From Angustibacter sp049994355 (GTDB lineage: Bacteria > Actinomycetota > Actinomycetes > Actinomycetales > Angustibacteraceae), in NCBI RefSeq assembly GCF_049994355.1, contig NZ_CP188257.1:2790001-2854000 (forward strand): a DNA stretch of 64,000 nt. Direction: 5' to 3'. Every line of letters starts with the position of its first letter. The first letter of the stretch is position 1. Made by a program: the position numbers and the translations under genes. Positions 7,873 to 16,641 of this stretch are shown piece after piece. A model generated the notes under the pieces. It was not told the origin of the DNA. It worked only from the letters and a program-made list of their open reading frames with translations, and made no database searches.

Positions 7873-9005
7873 TCGCCGGCCAGCAGCTGCTGCAGCCGCT
7901 GCGCCAGGTCGTCCCAACGCCATTGGGCCGCGACCCATTCGCGGCCGCGCGCGCCGAAACGCTTGGCCAGGTCGGGCTGCTCCAGCAGGATGGCGATCCG
8001 GTCGGCGACGGCCTCGACCGACCGCCCGGGCACCACGAAGCCGTTCTCGCCGTCGAGCACCGCGTCCGGAGCACCGCCGGAGTCGCCGACGACGACGGGC
8101 AGCCCGGTGGCCGCGGCCTCCAGGTAGCAGATGCCGAGCGCCTCGGGCTCCAGGCCGAACAGCCGGGTCCTGGTCGGCATCGCGAACACGTCCCCGGCGT
8201 CGTAGTAGGCCGGCGTCCGATCCCACGGCACCCGGCCGGCCAGCACGACGTCCCGCTCGAGGCCGTGCTTCTTGACCAGGCCGGTGATCCGGGACAGGTT
8301 CGGGCCTCCACCGACGAGCAGCAGCGCCGCGTCCGGCACCCGGGAGCGGATCGCCGGCAGGGCACTGACCAACACGTCCTGTCCCTTGCGCGGCACCATC
8401 CGCGAGACGCAGACCACGATCGGACGGTCTCCCAGACCGAGCTCGGCGCGAACCTCGGCGCCACCCGCGCCGGGACGGAAGACCGCGTCGTCCACGCCTG
8501 GAGTGAGCTGCCGCATCCGGTCGCGCGCCTGGCTGGTCAGCGGCCGAGCGATGCGGGAACGGCAGAACTCCCCGAGGTAGGTGAGCACGTCGTTGCGCTC
8601 ACCGATCTGCCGGAGCAGCCTGCGCGCACCCGGGACCGAGGACCACCAGATCTCGTGGCCGTGGGTGGTCGCCACCGTGCGCTGCACTCCTGCGGCGCGC
8701 AGCGTCGGCGCCATCAGGCCCAGCGGCGCCGCAGCGCCGAACCAGACCCGGTCGCAGCCTCGAGATCGGGCAATCTGCGCGCTGCGCCGGGCGATCCGCG
8801 GCGTCGGCACCATCAGCCGCGACGGGTCGCGCACCACCTCGAAGGGCAGGGTCCGGTCGTGCGCCGCGTCGCCGTCCTGGCGCGCGGTGTGCACGACGAC
8901 CTGGTCGGGCGGCATCCGCTGCGCCATCGCGAACACCATCGACTCGATGCCACCGGTGCGCGGCGGGAAGTCGTTGGTGACGATCAGCGTGCGTCCGGTG
9001 GCCAC
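7848..9005 (-). CDS. pimB: GT4 mannosyltransferase, PimB-like
   Basis: 385 aa from GTG at 9005. GT-B fold: N-terminal TNDFPPRTGGIESMV loop (residues 9-23, acceptor/donor contact), VCVSRMVPRKGQD at the second Rossmann domain, and the E-x7-E type donor site EALGICYLEAAATGLPVV. Closest in pattern to GDP-mannose-dependent phosphatidylinositol monomannoside mannosyltransferase of actinomycetes, which adds the second mannose to PIM1 at the inner membrane leaflet. A related mannosyl or glucosyl transfer to another glycolipid cannot be excluded. Convergent with, and overlapping by 25 bp, the membrane glycosyltransferase gene. Confidence 0.8.
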   Translation of the reverse strand: MATGRTLIVTNDFPPRTGGIESMVFAMAQRMPPDQVVVHTARQDGDAAHDRTLPFEVVRDPSRLMVPTPRIARRSAQIARSRGCDRVWFGAAAPLGLMAPTLRAAGVQRTVATTHGHEIWWSSVPGARRLLRQIGERNDVLTYLGEFCRSRIARPLTSQARDRMRQLTPGVDDAVFRPGAGGAEVRAELGLGDRPIVVCVSRMVPRKGQDVLVSALPAIRSRVPDAALLLVGGGPNLSRITGLVKKHGLERDVVLAGRVPWDRTPAYYDAGDVFAMPTRTRLFGLEPEALGICYLEAAATGLPVVVGDSGGAPDAVLDGENGFVVPGRSVEAVADRIAILLEQPDLAKRFGARGREWVAAQWRWDDLAQRLQQLLAGDQVSRELA

Positions 9006-9014
9006 GCCCAGACC

Positions 9015-10331
9015 CTACGGTGCGTGCACCGGCGGCGGCTCCGGCAGCCCGTTCTCGTCGGCCCACGCACGGCCCAGGGCCACCCGCCAGGCCGGCGACG
9101 GGTGGGTCTCGAACAGCAGCTCGCGGTACCACCTGGGCGCGATGTCGCTGATGTTGGCCACCGCGAGGCCACGTTGCATGTTGGCGAACGTCGTCGGATC
9201 GTGGGTGAGCTCGAGCGAGTGGACGTCGGCGCGCGCCTCGATCCGCCGGGACACCAGGTTCGCGGCCGGCGCCGCGAGCCAGCCGCCCACCGCCAGGACC
9301 GCAAGCAGGAACGCCACGGACCTCGGGTCACCGACACCGTTGACTCCGGCCCGGCGCCGCCACCAGGTGCCGCGGGTGAGCAGCCCCACCCCGACCACGG
9401 CCCACGCCGCCGAGAGGGCACCGATCGCGGTGCCGAGCCAGACGTCGTGGTTGGCGACGTGGCCGAGCTCGTGCGCCACGACCGCCTCGACCTCGGCCGG
9501 GGTAGCCCGCTGCAGCAGCGTGTCGTAGACGACCAGCCGGCGGGTCGAGCCCAGCCCGGAGACGTAGGCGTTCTCGGCCGTGGTGCGACGTGAGGCGTCG
9601 GCCACCAAGACGTCCCGAACGGGTTGCCCGTCCCTGGCAGCCAGGTCAAGCAGCTCCGTGCGCAGTTGGCCCGGCGGCAGCGAGGTGAAGCTGTTCGACA
9701 GCGGCTCGATCAGCACCGGGTAGAGCAGCGACCCGGCCACCACCAGGGCGGCCGCGAGCGCGGCCGCCGGTGCCCACCAACCCTGCGGCCAGCGTCGCGC
9801 CAGGCCCACCAGCACAACCATCGCGACCGCAGTGACGAGGGCGCTGACACCGTTCTCGCGCAACGTGTCTGTGGTCCAGCCCAGCCAGTCCTGGGTGGAC
9901 AGGTCGTAGCGCCGCAGCACCAGCTCGGCGGCGATCGAGAACGGCAGGGACACCAGCAGGGACACCACCGCGAGCGCGATCGTGCCGGCGGCCGCGGTCA
10001 GCGGCCACGAGCCACCGACCAGGCGTCCGGCTCGCTGCACCAGCCGTGCCCCGGCCGGGGTCAGACCGAGCGCCACGGTGACGACCAGCGACACCAAGGC
10101 CCGCGGGTAGGTCCACACCCGTAGGGCGGCGTGGAAGGTCGTGTCCCGTTGGAGCTCGGCCGGCGTGAAGTCGAGGCCGGCGCTCGGGTGCACTCCGGCC
10201 GCCGGCCACGGGTGCCACGGCACCAGCAGCGCCGCCGTCACCACGAGTGCTACGCCCAGTACCGCGAACGTGACCCAGGCCGCGAGCGCGCTTCGCTCGC
10301 GGGGCGTCGATGCCACGTCGGTGCGGCTCAC
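9015..10331 (-). CDS. M48 family membrane metallopeptidase (CAAX prenyl protease 1-like)
   Basis: 438 aa from GTG at 10331, which overlaps the stop of the upstream gene as GTGA. Ste24/M48A architecture: N-terminal helices at about 20-37, 75-90, 115-135, 165-178 and 185-205, zinc site HELGH (287-291) after QRATPAEVEAVVA, and a third ligand Glu in RRIEARADVHS about 75 residues on. It is predicted to cleave near prenylated or membrane-embedded C-termini, or to act in membrane protein quality control; bacterial substrates are mostly unknown. Coupled to a second, unrelated metallopeptidase, forming a two-protease operon. Confidence 0.88.
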   Translation of the reverse strand: MSRTDVASTPRERSALAAWVTFAVLGVALVVTAALLVPWHPWPAAGVHPSAGLDFTPAELQRDTTFHAALRVWTYPRALVSLVVTVALGLTPAGARLVQRAGRLVGGSWPLTAAAGTIALAVVSLLVSLPFSIAAELVLRRYDLSTQDWLGWTTDTLRENGVSALVTAVAMVVLVGLARRWPQGWWAPAAALAAALVVAGSLLYPVLIEPLSNSFTSLPPGQLRTELLDLAARDGQPVRDVLVADASRRTTAENAYVSGLGSTRRLVVYDTLLQRATPAEVEAVVAHELGHVANHDVWLGTAIGALSAAWAVVGVGLLTRGTWWRRRAGVNGVGDPRSVAFLLAVLAVGGWLAAPAANLVSRRIEARADVHSLELTHDPTTFANMQRGLAVANISDIAPRWYRELLFETHPSPAWRVALGRAWADENGLPEPPPVHAP

Positions 10332-11701
10332 TCGGCGGCCAGCTCGGACAGGTAGTGCCGCCACTGCTTGGTGAAGGTCGCCTCACTGACCCCGAGCACG
10401 TCCGGGAAGGCGGCCGACAGCCTGGCCTGCGGATCCGCGCCGCCCGCGGCCTTCGCGGAGAGCCGGTAGAGGGCCACCAGGCGGTCCGTGCCGTAGGTGT
10501 CCGCGATCAGCGAGCAGGCCAGCCAGGCCCCGGAGTAGGACGGCGCGATGGTGGTCTTGGTCGGGTCGAAGTCGTCGGCACCCGGCAGCGCCTTCGGCCC
10601 GTGCCCGGTGCGCACCAGGACCAGCAGGTCGCCCGCGCCCACCCGTTGGCTGACCCCGGCGCCGCGGTAGCCGACGAAGTCCGCGAAGCCCTCGGACAGC
10701 CAGATCGGCACCGCCGCCGTGGTGCTCTGGCGCACCGCTACGTGCGTCAGCTCATGGGTCAGCACGACCCGCTGACCTGTGCCCCCCAGCCGGGCGAAGG
10801 CTCCGGGGTTGAGCACCACGCGGTCGTTGCCGGCGCGTCCGACACCAGCCTGCTGCGCGTCCGCGGTCGTCGTCGCGCCCAGGTCGCCGGTGGTGACCGC
10901 TGCGACCTGGTCGAGTCCGTTCGCGCCGCGCAGCAGGAGCTTGCCGAACTCGGCCTGGGTCCGCGGCACCACCAGGACAGCGCCCTTCGACCAGGCCGAG
11001 CCCCAGACCTGACCGACCCGGTCCACCGCGCGGTCGCCGGCTGCGGCATACCGACTCAGGGTGGCCTTGGAGGCGGTGCCCATCGCCAGCACGTGGTCGC
11101 CGTGCACGACGTGCACACGGCCGAGGTCCCACGGTTGGGGTGCGCTGCCGCCGTCGGTGTCGTCGGCCAGGTAGGTCCTGCCGTCCCGCCGTACCACGGT
11201 GAGGTACTGCTCCACGGTGGACCGCGTGGAGTCGAAGCCCTTGAGCTCGTAACCGGCCAGCACCCGGGCCACCCAGGGGTGACCGCCGAGGGTGGCGACG
11301 CGTTCTTGGGACAGCTGCGGCGCCCGGTTGAGGAACTCATAGCTCCAGGACGCGAACGGCACCGCGGCGAAGTTGTCGAACGCCGCAGCCTGTCGGGCCG
11401 CGAAGGCCGTGCTGTCCGGATCCACGGTGGCCAGCCAGGCTCGACGGTCGTGGTCGGTGGCGGCGCGGGCGCGCGCGTCCAACAGCGCCGTCAAGGCCGC
11501 GAGCTGGCGCGCGTCGTCGTCCGACGTGGCGGTCGCGGTGGACGTCGCCGTCGGCGGACCGGACTGGGGGGCGCTGGCCCTGAACCAGCTGGCCCCGAGC
11601 CCCAGGGCGAGGCCGACCACGAGGGCGGCTCCGACCAGGGCAGCGACGACCGACACGACAGGCGCGGCGCGCCGCGTGGGCCACGCTCGCGGCTCGCTCA
11701 C
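10328..11701 (-). CDS. Membrane-anchored gluzincin metallopeptidase-like protein
   Basis: 457 aa from GTG at 11701. An N-terminal transmembrane anchor (about 14-38) and Ser/Thr/Pro-rich linker precede an extracytoplasmic NTF2-like region (about 62-210), then a peptidase domain with HELTH (316-320) and the downstream Glu in WLSEGFAD (E337). HExxH plus 17 residues to WxxEG(F) is the peptidase MA-like gluzincin pattern. The substrate is unknown. It is coupled by GTGA to the M48 protease, so the pair probably acts on the same cell-surface process. Confidence 0.82.
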   Translation of the reverse strand: MSEPRAWPTRRAAPVVSVVAALVGAALVVGLALGLGASWFRASAPQSGPPTATSTATATSDDDARQLAALTALLDARARAATDHDRRAWLATVDPDSTAFAARQAAAFDNFAAVPFASWSYEFLNRAPQLSQERVATLGGHPWVARVLAGYELKGFDSTRSTVEQYLTVVRRDGRTYLADDTDGGSAPQPWDLGRVHVVHGDHVLAMGTASKATLSRYAAAGDRAVDRVGQVWGSAWSKGAVLVVPRTQAEFGKLLLRGANGLDQVAAVTTGDLGATTTADAQQAGVGRAGNDRVVLNPGAFARLGGTGQRVVLTHELTHVAVRQSTTAAVPIWLSEGFADFVGYRGAGVSQRVGAGDLLVLVRTGHGPKALPGADDFDPTKTTIAPSYSGAWLACSLIADTYGTDRLVALYRLSAKAAGGADPQARLSAAFPDVLGVSEATFTKQWRHYLSELAAE

Positions 11702-11764
11702 CCGCTCATGGTAGGCAGCGCGGCAGTGCGGCGGGGACGCTGCGGCCCTCGCCGACCCCCTTGG

Positions 11765-11947
11765 CTAGCCCGTGGCTCGGCGCAGCCGTAGCGGTGGCAC
11801 CAGCCCCGACTGGGACAGGACGCCGATCGCCGCCTGCTCGGCGGCATCCAGCTCGACCCCCTCGGGGGGTGCCCCCAGAAGGACGGTGACCACGCAGTCA
11901 CCGCAGGCCAGCCCCCGGACCTCACAGCTGTCGCAGTCGATGTGCAT
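11765..11947 (-). CDS. Small conserved CxxC protein, function unknown
   Basis: 60 aa from ATG at 11947, chosen because GGAGGTGACCGGT precedes it at ideal spacing; the frame is open further upstream without support. The start MHIDCDSCEVRGLACGDC contains two CxxC pairs (Cys5/8 and 15/18), a compact metal or disulfide cluster, followed by an amphipathic helix. I recognise it as a small protein type seen in actinomycetes but know no function. It lies 94 bp downstream of the NYN nuclease gene on the same strand and is probably co-transcribed with it. Confidence 0.75.
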   Translation of the reverse strand: MHIDCDSCEVRGLACGDCVVTVLLGAPPEGVELDAAEQAAIGVLSQSGLVPPLRLRRATG

Positions 11948-12041
11948 ACCGGTCACCTCCTCACGCGCCTGGCCGACGACCTGCCGACCACTGAGCAGGA
12001 CGCTAGAGGCCAGGTCTGACAAGCGGGTCCCGAGCCGTTCG

Positions 12042-13382
12042 TCAGCCGCGAGCGAGCAGCCTGGCCAGCGCTGCGCTGGGGACGGGCCTGGCCCCCACTG
12101 CGCGCACGCCGTCGGCCACCTCGCGGTCGCTGGACACCACGACGACGACCCGCCCGGGCGGCTCGGCCCGGACCAGCCGACGGATCAGCTCGTCCGCGCT
12201 CTGCCCGGGTGCACTGAAACGCACCCGGACCCCGCGCGCACTCGGTGCGACGACCCGACCCTCGACGACGGCCCCGTCGAAGCAGCAGGTCACCTCGGCC
12301 CGGGTGCGGGCGGCCAGCGACGACAGCCCCGAGACCAGCCTGGCCCGCTGGTCGGCGAGTGGCAGCTCGCCGTAGGCGGCCTTGGTGACGTTGTAGCCGT
12401 CGACGACCAGGTGCGCCTGCGGCATCAGCAGGAGCTCGGTCAGCCGCGCGGGGTCGTCGTCCTCCCGGGCCCGCGCGGCCGGCGGGCCGGCGGCGGGCGA
12501 CGCGGCCTCGGCCGGGGTGACCAGGTCGGCGGGCAGCACGTCGACCGGCGGCAGGCCCAGCTCGCGGCGAAGCCCGATCGCGGCGTCGACGACGGTGTCG
12601 AGCAGCAGCCGGGCCCGCGAGCCGGCCAACGAGCGCCCCTCCTTGTCGGCGCGGCGCAGCGCCTCCAACGCCTCGCGGGTGCTCGCCTGGTCGGCCTCGG
12701 CCCGCTCGGCCCGCAGTCGTGCCCGCTCGACCTCACTCTCGGCCGCGGTCGTACGGTCCTGGGCGGCGTCCTGTGCCGACTTGGCCTGCGCACGTGCCCG
12801 GTCGGCGTCCGAACGGTGGCGGCGCAGCTCGCGCCGGACGTCGTCCAGCTCCTGGGTCAGCGCGCGCACCTGCCGCTCGGCGTCGGCCCGGGCGGCGTCC
12901 ACCTGGGCGAGCGCACGGGCCAGCTCCTCGCGCAGCCGGACGAGCTCGCGGGAGTCCTGCTGCGCCAAGGTCTCGGCCGCCCGCTGCCGCAGCTGAACGT
13001 TGGCCGCCTGCAACGTCTGCTGCCAACCTTCCTGCCGGATCAGGTACGAGGCCGCGGCCACCTGGACCGGGTCAGCCACCAGCGGCACACGCCGGGCGTC
13101 CAGCGCATCGCTCAGCTCCGGGTCGGTCCGGCGGACGGCGAGCGCGACCTCGGAGCGGAAGCCGTCGTCCCGCTCGAGCGCAGCGGCCAACGGCGCAGCC
13201 CCGGCGCTCGCCCGGCGGGCCGGGGCGAACTTGCGGACGCCGGCCAGAGACGTGGGCACACTGGCCGGCGGCAGCCCGCCCAACACCTCCGCGGCCAGCT
13301 CCAGCACCCGTCGGCGGACGGCGTCGGGCAACGCCTCGTCCGCCGGCGGCGCCGGCGGCTGCACCGCCCCGTCGCTCGACAC
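12042..13382 (-). CDS. NYN-domain (YacP/Rae1-like) RNase with long coiled coil
   Basis: 446 aa from GTG at 13382. Residues 1-125 are helical; about 125-235 form a strongly predicted coiled coil (repeated Ala/Arg/Glu heptads such as LREELARALAQVDAARADAERQV). The C-terminal domain from HLVVDGYNVTKAAYG is a PIN-like NYN nuclease with acidic residues in VDGYN, CCFDGAVVEG and SSDREVADGV. The family cleaves RNA, in Bacillus Rae1 on the ribosome; the actinobacterial coiled-coil form is uncharacterised to my knowledge. Divergent from the DnaQ-Cho fusion gene with a 63-bp gap. Confidence 0.85.
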   Translation of the reverse strand: MSSDGAVQPPAPPADEALPDAVRRRVLELAAEVLGGLPPASVPTSLAGVRKFAPARRASAGAAPLAAALERDDGFRSEVALAVRRTDPELSDALDARRVPLVADPVQVAAASYLIRQEGWQQTLQAANVQLRQRAAETLAQQDSRELVRLREELARALAQVDAARADAERQVRALTQELDDVRRELRRHRSDADRARAQAKSAQDAAQDRTTAAESEVERARLRAERAEADQASTREALEALRRADKEGRSLAGSRARLLLDTVVDAAIGLRRELGLPPVDVLPADLVTPAEAASPAAGPPAARAREDDDPARLTELLLMPQAHLVVDGYNVTKAAYGELPLADQRARLVSGLSSLAARTRAEVTCCFDGAVVEGRVVAPSARGVRVRFSAPGQSADELIRRLVRAEPPGRVVVVVSSDREVADGVRAVGARPVPSAALARLLARG

Positions 13383-13445
13383 GTTGGCAGCGTAGGTCAG
13401 CGAGCCTCACCGCCGCTGTCGGCGCACGGATCTACTCTCCGAAGC

Positions 13446-15203
13446 ATGAGGTTGATCCAGGGCACACTCGACGAGCTGGGCACGCCGTTGTCCGACGTCG
13501 AGTTCGTCGTGGTCGACCTCGAGACCACCGGTGGCGCACCGGGAGCGTCCGGCATCACCGAGGTCGGCGCCGTGCGGGTGCGCGGCGGGCAGGTTCTCGG
13601 CGAGTTCCAGACGCTGGTCGACCCCGGCACGCCGATCCCGCCGTTCATCGCCTTGCTGACCGGGATCACCGACGCGATGGTGCGCGACGCGCCGCGCATC
13701 GAGTCAGTGCTGCCGGCGTTCCTGGAGTTCGCCCGCGGCAGCGTGCTGGTGGCGCACAACGCGCCGTTCGACGTGTCGTTCCTGAAGGCGGCGGCCCGTC
13801 AGAGCGGTCACCAGTGGCCGGGTTTCGCGGTGGTCGACACGGTTCACCTGGCCCGTCAGATCGTCACCCGCGACGAGGTGCCGAACCGCAAGCTCAGCAC
13901 GCTGGCCCGGCTTTTCGGGTCCCCGACCACGCCGGACCACCGCGCGCTGACCGATGCCCGAGCCACCGTGCACGTGCTGCACGGCCTGCTCGAGCGAGTG
14001 GGTTCGCTCGGCGTCCGATCGCTGGAGGAGCTCGCGACCTTCAGCTCGCGGGTCTCGCCGGCCCAACGTCGCAAGCGTCACCTCGCCGAGCCGCTGCCCA
14101 GCTCACCCGGCGTCTACCTGTTCCGCGACGCCAACGGCAGCGTGCTGTACGTCGGCACGTCGCGGGACATCCGCACCCGGGTGCGGAGTTATTTCACGGC
14201 CTCCGAGACCCGCACCCGGATGGCCGAGATGGTGGCCATCGCCGACCGGGTCGACCCCATCGTCTGCGCGACCCCGCTCGAGGCGGAGGTCCGCGAGCTG
14301 CGGCTGATCGCCGAGCACAAACCGCGCTACAACCGCCGATCGCGGTTTCCGGAGCGGCAGCCTTGGGTCAAGCTCACGGTCGAGCCCTACCCACGGCTGT
14401 CCATCGTGGGCGAGGTGCGCGCCGACGGCGCCACGTACCTCGGCCCGTTCGGCGGACGCCGAGCGGCCGAGCAGGCGGTGGACGCGCTGCACGAGGTCTT
14501 CGCGCTGCGCCAGTGCACGCGGCGGATGGGGCGCCGAGGCGGCGGCGGCGCCTGCGCCCTGGCCGAGATGGGCCGTTGCGCCGCGCCCTGCACCCGGGCG
14601 GCCGACGCGGGTACCCAGCACCAGGCCTCCTTGGACTATGAGCAGATCGTCCGTGACGTGCGCGCCGCCATGACCGGGGACTGCCGGGCCCTGGTGTCCG
14701 ACCTGCGAGCTCGGATCCGCGCGCTCAGCGACGGCGAACGCTTCGAGCAGGCGGCACTGGTCCGGGACCGCTTGGTCTCCGTGGTCCGCGCGGCGGCGCG
14801 GGTGCAACGCATCGGCAGCCTCGCCTCCTGCCCCGAGATCGTGGCCGCTCGCCGCCCACCGCAAGGCGGGTGGGAGATCGTCCTGGTCCGGCACGGACGA
14901 CTGGCGGGCACGACGGTCAGCCCTCGCGGCAGCGACCCCTGGCCGTACGTCGATGCGTTGCGCGCCACCGGTGAGGTCGTCGAGCCGCCGGTGCTGCCTG
15001 CCCCCGCCAGCTCGCCGGAGGAGGCCGAGAAGCTGCTGCGCTGGCTGGAGGCCGACGGCACCCGCCTGGTGGACGTACAGGGCGCGTGGTCGTGCCCGCT
15101 GCACGGCGCCGGGTTCGAGCGGGCCAGACTCGACCCGCTCTCCGCAGCGCTCAGCGCCGGCGTGGTCGGCTTCGAGGACCGGCTGACCGGAGTCGCCGGC
15201 TGA
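13446..15203 (+). CDS. DnaQ-type exonuclease fused to UvrC/Cho GIY-YIG endonuclease
   Basis: 585 aa from ATG at 13446; the frame upstream is shadow of the NYN gene. Residues 17-185 are a DEDDh 3'-5' exonuclease: VVVDLETTG (D24, E26), HNAPFDVSFL and HRALTDARATVHV. From about 215 a GIY-YIG nuclease begins (SPGVYLFRDANG, LYVGTSRDIRTRV) followed by a UvrC/Cho-like region with CALAEMGRCAAPC and a UvrB-interaction-like helix. It lacks the UvrC RNase H half, so it resembles Cho plus a built-in exonuclease. A role in nucleotide excision repair or alternative incision is likely (family inference). This fused architecture is widespread in actinomycetes. Confidence 0.9.
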   Translation: MRLIQGTLDELGTPLSDVEFVVVDLETTGGAPGASGITEVGAVRVRGGQVLGEFQTLVDPGTPIPPFIALLTGITDAMVRDAPRIESVLPAFLEFARGSVLVAHNAPFDVSFLKAAARQSGHQWPGFAVVDTVHLARQIVTRDEVPNRKLSTLARLFGSPTTPDHRALTDARATVHVLHGLLERVGSLGVRSLEELATFSSRVSPAQRRKRHLAEPLPSSPGVYLFRDANGSVLYVGTSRDIRTRVRSYFTASETRTRMAEMVAIADRVDPIVCATPLEAEVRELRLIAEHKPRYNRRSRFPERQPWVKLTVEPYPRLSIVGEVRADGATYLGPFGGRRAAEQAVDALHEVFALRQCTRRMGRRGGGGACALAEMGRCAAPCTRAADAGTQHQASLDYEQIVRDVRAAMTGDCRALVSDLRARIRALSDGERFEQAALVRDRLVSVVRAAARVQRIGSLASCPEIVAARRPPQGGWEIVLVRHGRLAGTTVSPRGSDPWPYVDALRATGEVVEPPVLPAPASSPEEAEKLLRWLEADGTRLVDVQGAWSCPLHGAGFERARLDPLSAALSAGVVGFEDRLTGVAG

Positions 15204-15253
15204 CCTGCCAGTACGCTCGGCACGTCCACCCGACGACGACCAGGAGCCCACCC

Positions 15254-15538
15254 GTGATCACAGCGATCGTGCTCATCCAGGCCGAGGTCGACCGCATCCC
15301 CGAGGTCGCCGGCGCCATCGCGGACCTGGACGGGGTCACCGAGGTCTACTCGGTCACCGGTGACGTCGACCTCATCGCCATGGTGCGGGTCCGTGAGCAC
15401 GAGGCGCTGGCCGACGTCATCGCGGACCGACTGAACAAGGTGGAGGGCGTGCTGAACACCCAGACGCACATCTCGTTCCGCGCCTACTCCAAGCACGACC
15501 TCGAGGCGGCGTTCGCGCTCGGCTTCGACGAGGGCTGA
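15254..15538 (+). CDS. Stand-alone Lrp/AsnC ligand-binding (RAM) domain protein
   Basis: 94 aa from GTG at 15254 with AGGAG 7-8 nt upstream. The whole protein is one RAM (regulation of amino acid metabolism) fold: AIVLIQAEVDRIPEVAGAIA, GVTEVYSVTGDVDLIAMVRV, then VEGVLNTQTHISF. There is no helix-turn-helix. Such proteins bind amino acids at dimer interfaces and may modulate full-length Lrp regulators. Convergent with trpD (5 bp between stops), so an amino-acid link is tempting but only positional. Confidence 0.88.
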   Translation: MITAIVLIQAEVDRIPEVAGAIADLDGVTEVYSVTGDVDLIAMVRVREHEALADVIADRLNKVEGVLNTQTHISFRAYSKHDLEAAFALGFDEG

Positions 15539-15543
15539 CGCAC

Positions 15544-16638
15544 TCAGGCGCTGGCGGTCGCCGCCACCCAGCGGTCCAGGGCCTGTGCCGCGGACCCGGA
15601 GTCGACCGACTGCGCCGCCCTGGCCAGCGCGTGACCCAGCCGCTCGACCAGGCCGCCCGTGCCGCCACCGGGAGTCGGCGCGTCGTCCGCGGCGTCGGCG
15701 GCGACCAGCGCGCTCGCGGCGTTGAGCAGCACGGCGTCCCGGACCGGGCCGGGCTCGCCGCCCAGCAGCCGGCGCACCACGTCCGCGTTGAACGCCGCGT
15801 CCCCACCGCGCAACAGCTCGATCGGTGACCGGGGCACGCCGAGGTCGCCCGGGTCGAGCAGCTGCTCGACGACCGATCCGTCCCGGACCTCCCAGATCGT
15901 CGACGGACCGGAGGTGGTGAGCTCGTCCAGGCCGTCCTCACCGCGGAAGACCAGCGCGCTGGTCCCCCTGGCGGCCAGCACCCCCGCCACGATCGGGGCC
16001 ATCCGCCGGTCGGCAACTCCGACCGCCGCGGCCCGCGGCTGCGCGGGGTTGGTCAGCGGACCCAGGAAGTTGAATGCGGTCGGCACGGCGAGCCCGGCCC
16101 TGGCGGGGGCCGCGTGCCGGAAGGAGGGGTGGAAGACCTGGGCGAAGCAGAACGTGATGCCGGCCCGCACGGCCACCTCGGCCACCTGGGCCGGCTTGAG
16201 ATCGAGTCGGACGCCCAGCGCCTCCAGCACGTCGGCCGAGCCGCAGGCGCTGGACGCCGCGCGGTTGCCGTGCTTGACGACCCGCGCGCCCGCGCCAGCG
16301 ACAACCAGGGCGGCCATGGTGGAGATGTTGACGGTGTGCGCGCGGTCCCCGCCCGTCCCGACGACGTCCACGCACGGCCCGGGTACCTCGATCCGAAGAG
16401 CGTGGTCGAGCATGGCGGCGACCAGGCCGGTCATCTCCTCGACGCTCTCGCCCTTGGCGCGCAGGGCCACCAGGAACCCGGCGACCTGCACCGCGGACGC
16501 CTCGCCGGACATGATCCGGTCCATCGCCCAGGAGGTCTGTGCGGCGCTCAGGTCGCTCCGCCCGATGAGTCGGTGCAGCAGCTCGGGCCAGGTCGGCTCG
16601 TCAGCGGGCGCGTCGACGCGCCCACGCTGCTCCGGCAT
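15544..16638 (-). CDS. trpD: Anthranilate phosphoribosyltransferase
   Basis: 364 aa. It transfers phosphoribose from PRPP to anthranilate, the second step of tryptophan synthesis, in the cytosol. Seen are VDVVGTGGDRAHTVNIST (PRPP-binding glycine loop), KHGNRAASSACGSADVLEALG, and LGPLTNPAQPRA, at the expected spacing. Other trp genes are not in the window; an isolated trpD next to the cytochrome bc1-oxidase genes is a common actinobacterial arrangement. Preceded on the same strand by an atypical receiver-domain gene (3 bp gap), so the two form an operon. Confidence 0.95.
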   Translation of the reverse strand: MPEQRGRVDAPADEPTWPELLHRLIGRSDLSAAQTSWAMDRIMSGEASAVQVAGFLVALRAKGESVEEMTGLVAAMLDHALRIEVPGPCVDVVGTGGDRAHTVNISTMAALVVAGAGARVVKHGNRAASSACGSADVLEALGVRLDLKPAQVAEVAVRAGITFCFAQVFHPSFRHAAPARAGLAVPTAFNFLGPLTNPAQPRAAAVGVADRRMAPIVAGVLAARGTSALVFRGEDGLDELTTSGPSTIWEVRDGSVVEQLLDPGDLGVPRSPIELLRGGDAAFNADVVRRLLGGEPGPVRDAVLLNAASALVAADAADDAPTPGGGTGGLVERLGHALARAAQSVDSGSAAQALDRWVAATASA

Positions 16639-16641
16639 GGC

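Noticed and set aside
11772..13445. Plus-strand extension upstream of the DnaQ-Cho fusion
   Set aside because: Overlaps the NYN nuclease on the other strand and encodes Arg/Gln-rich sequence; the ATG at 13446 starts directly before the exonuclease domain.
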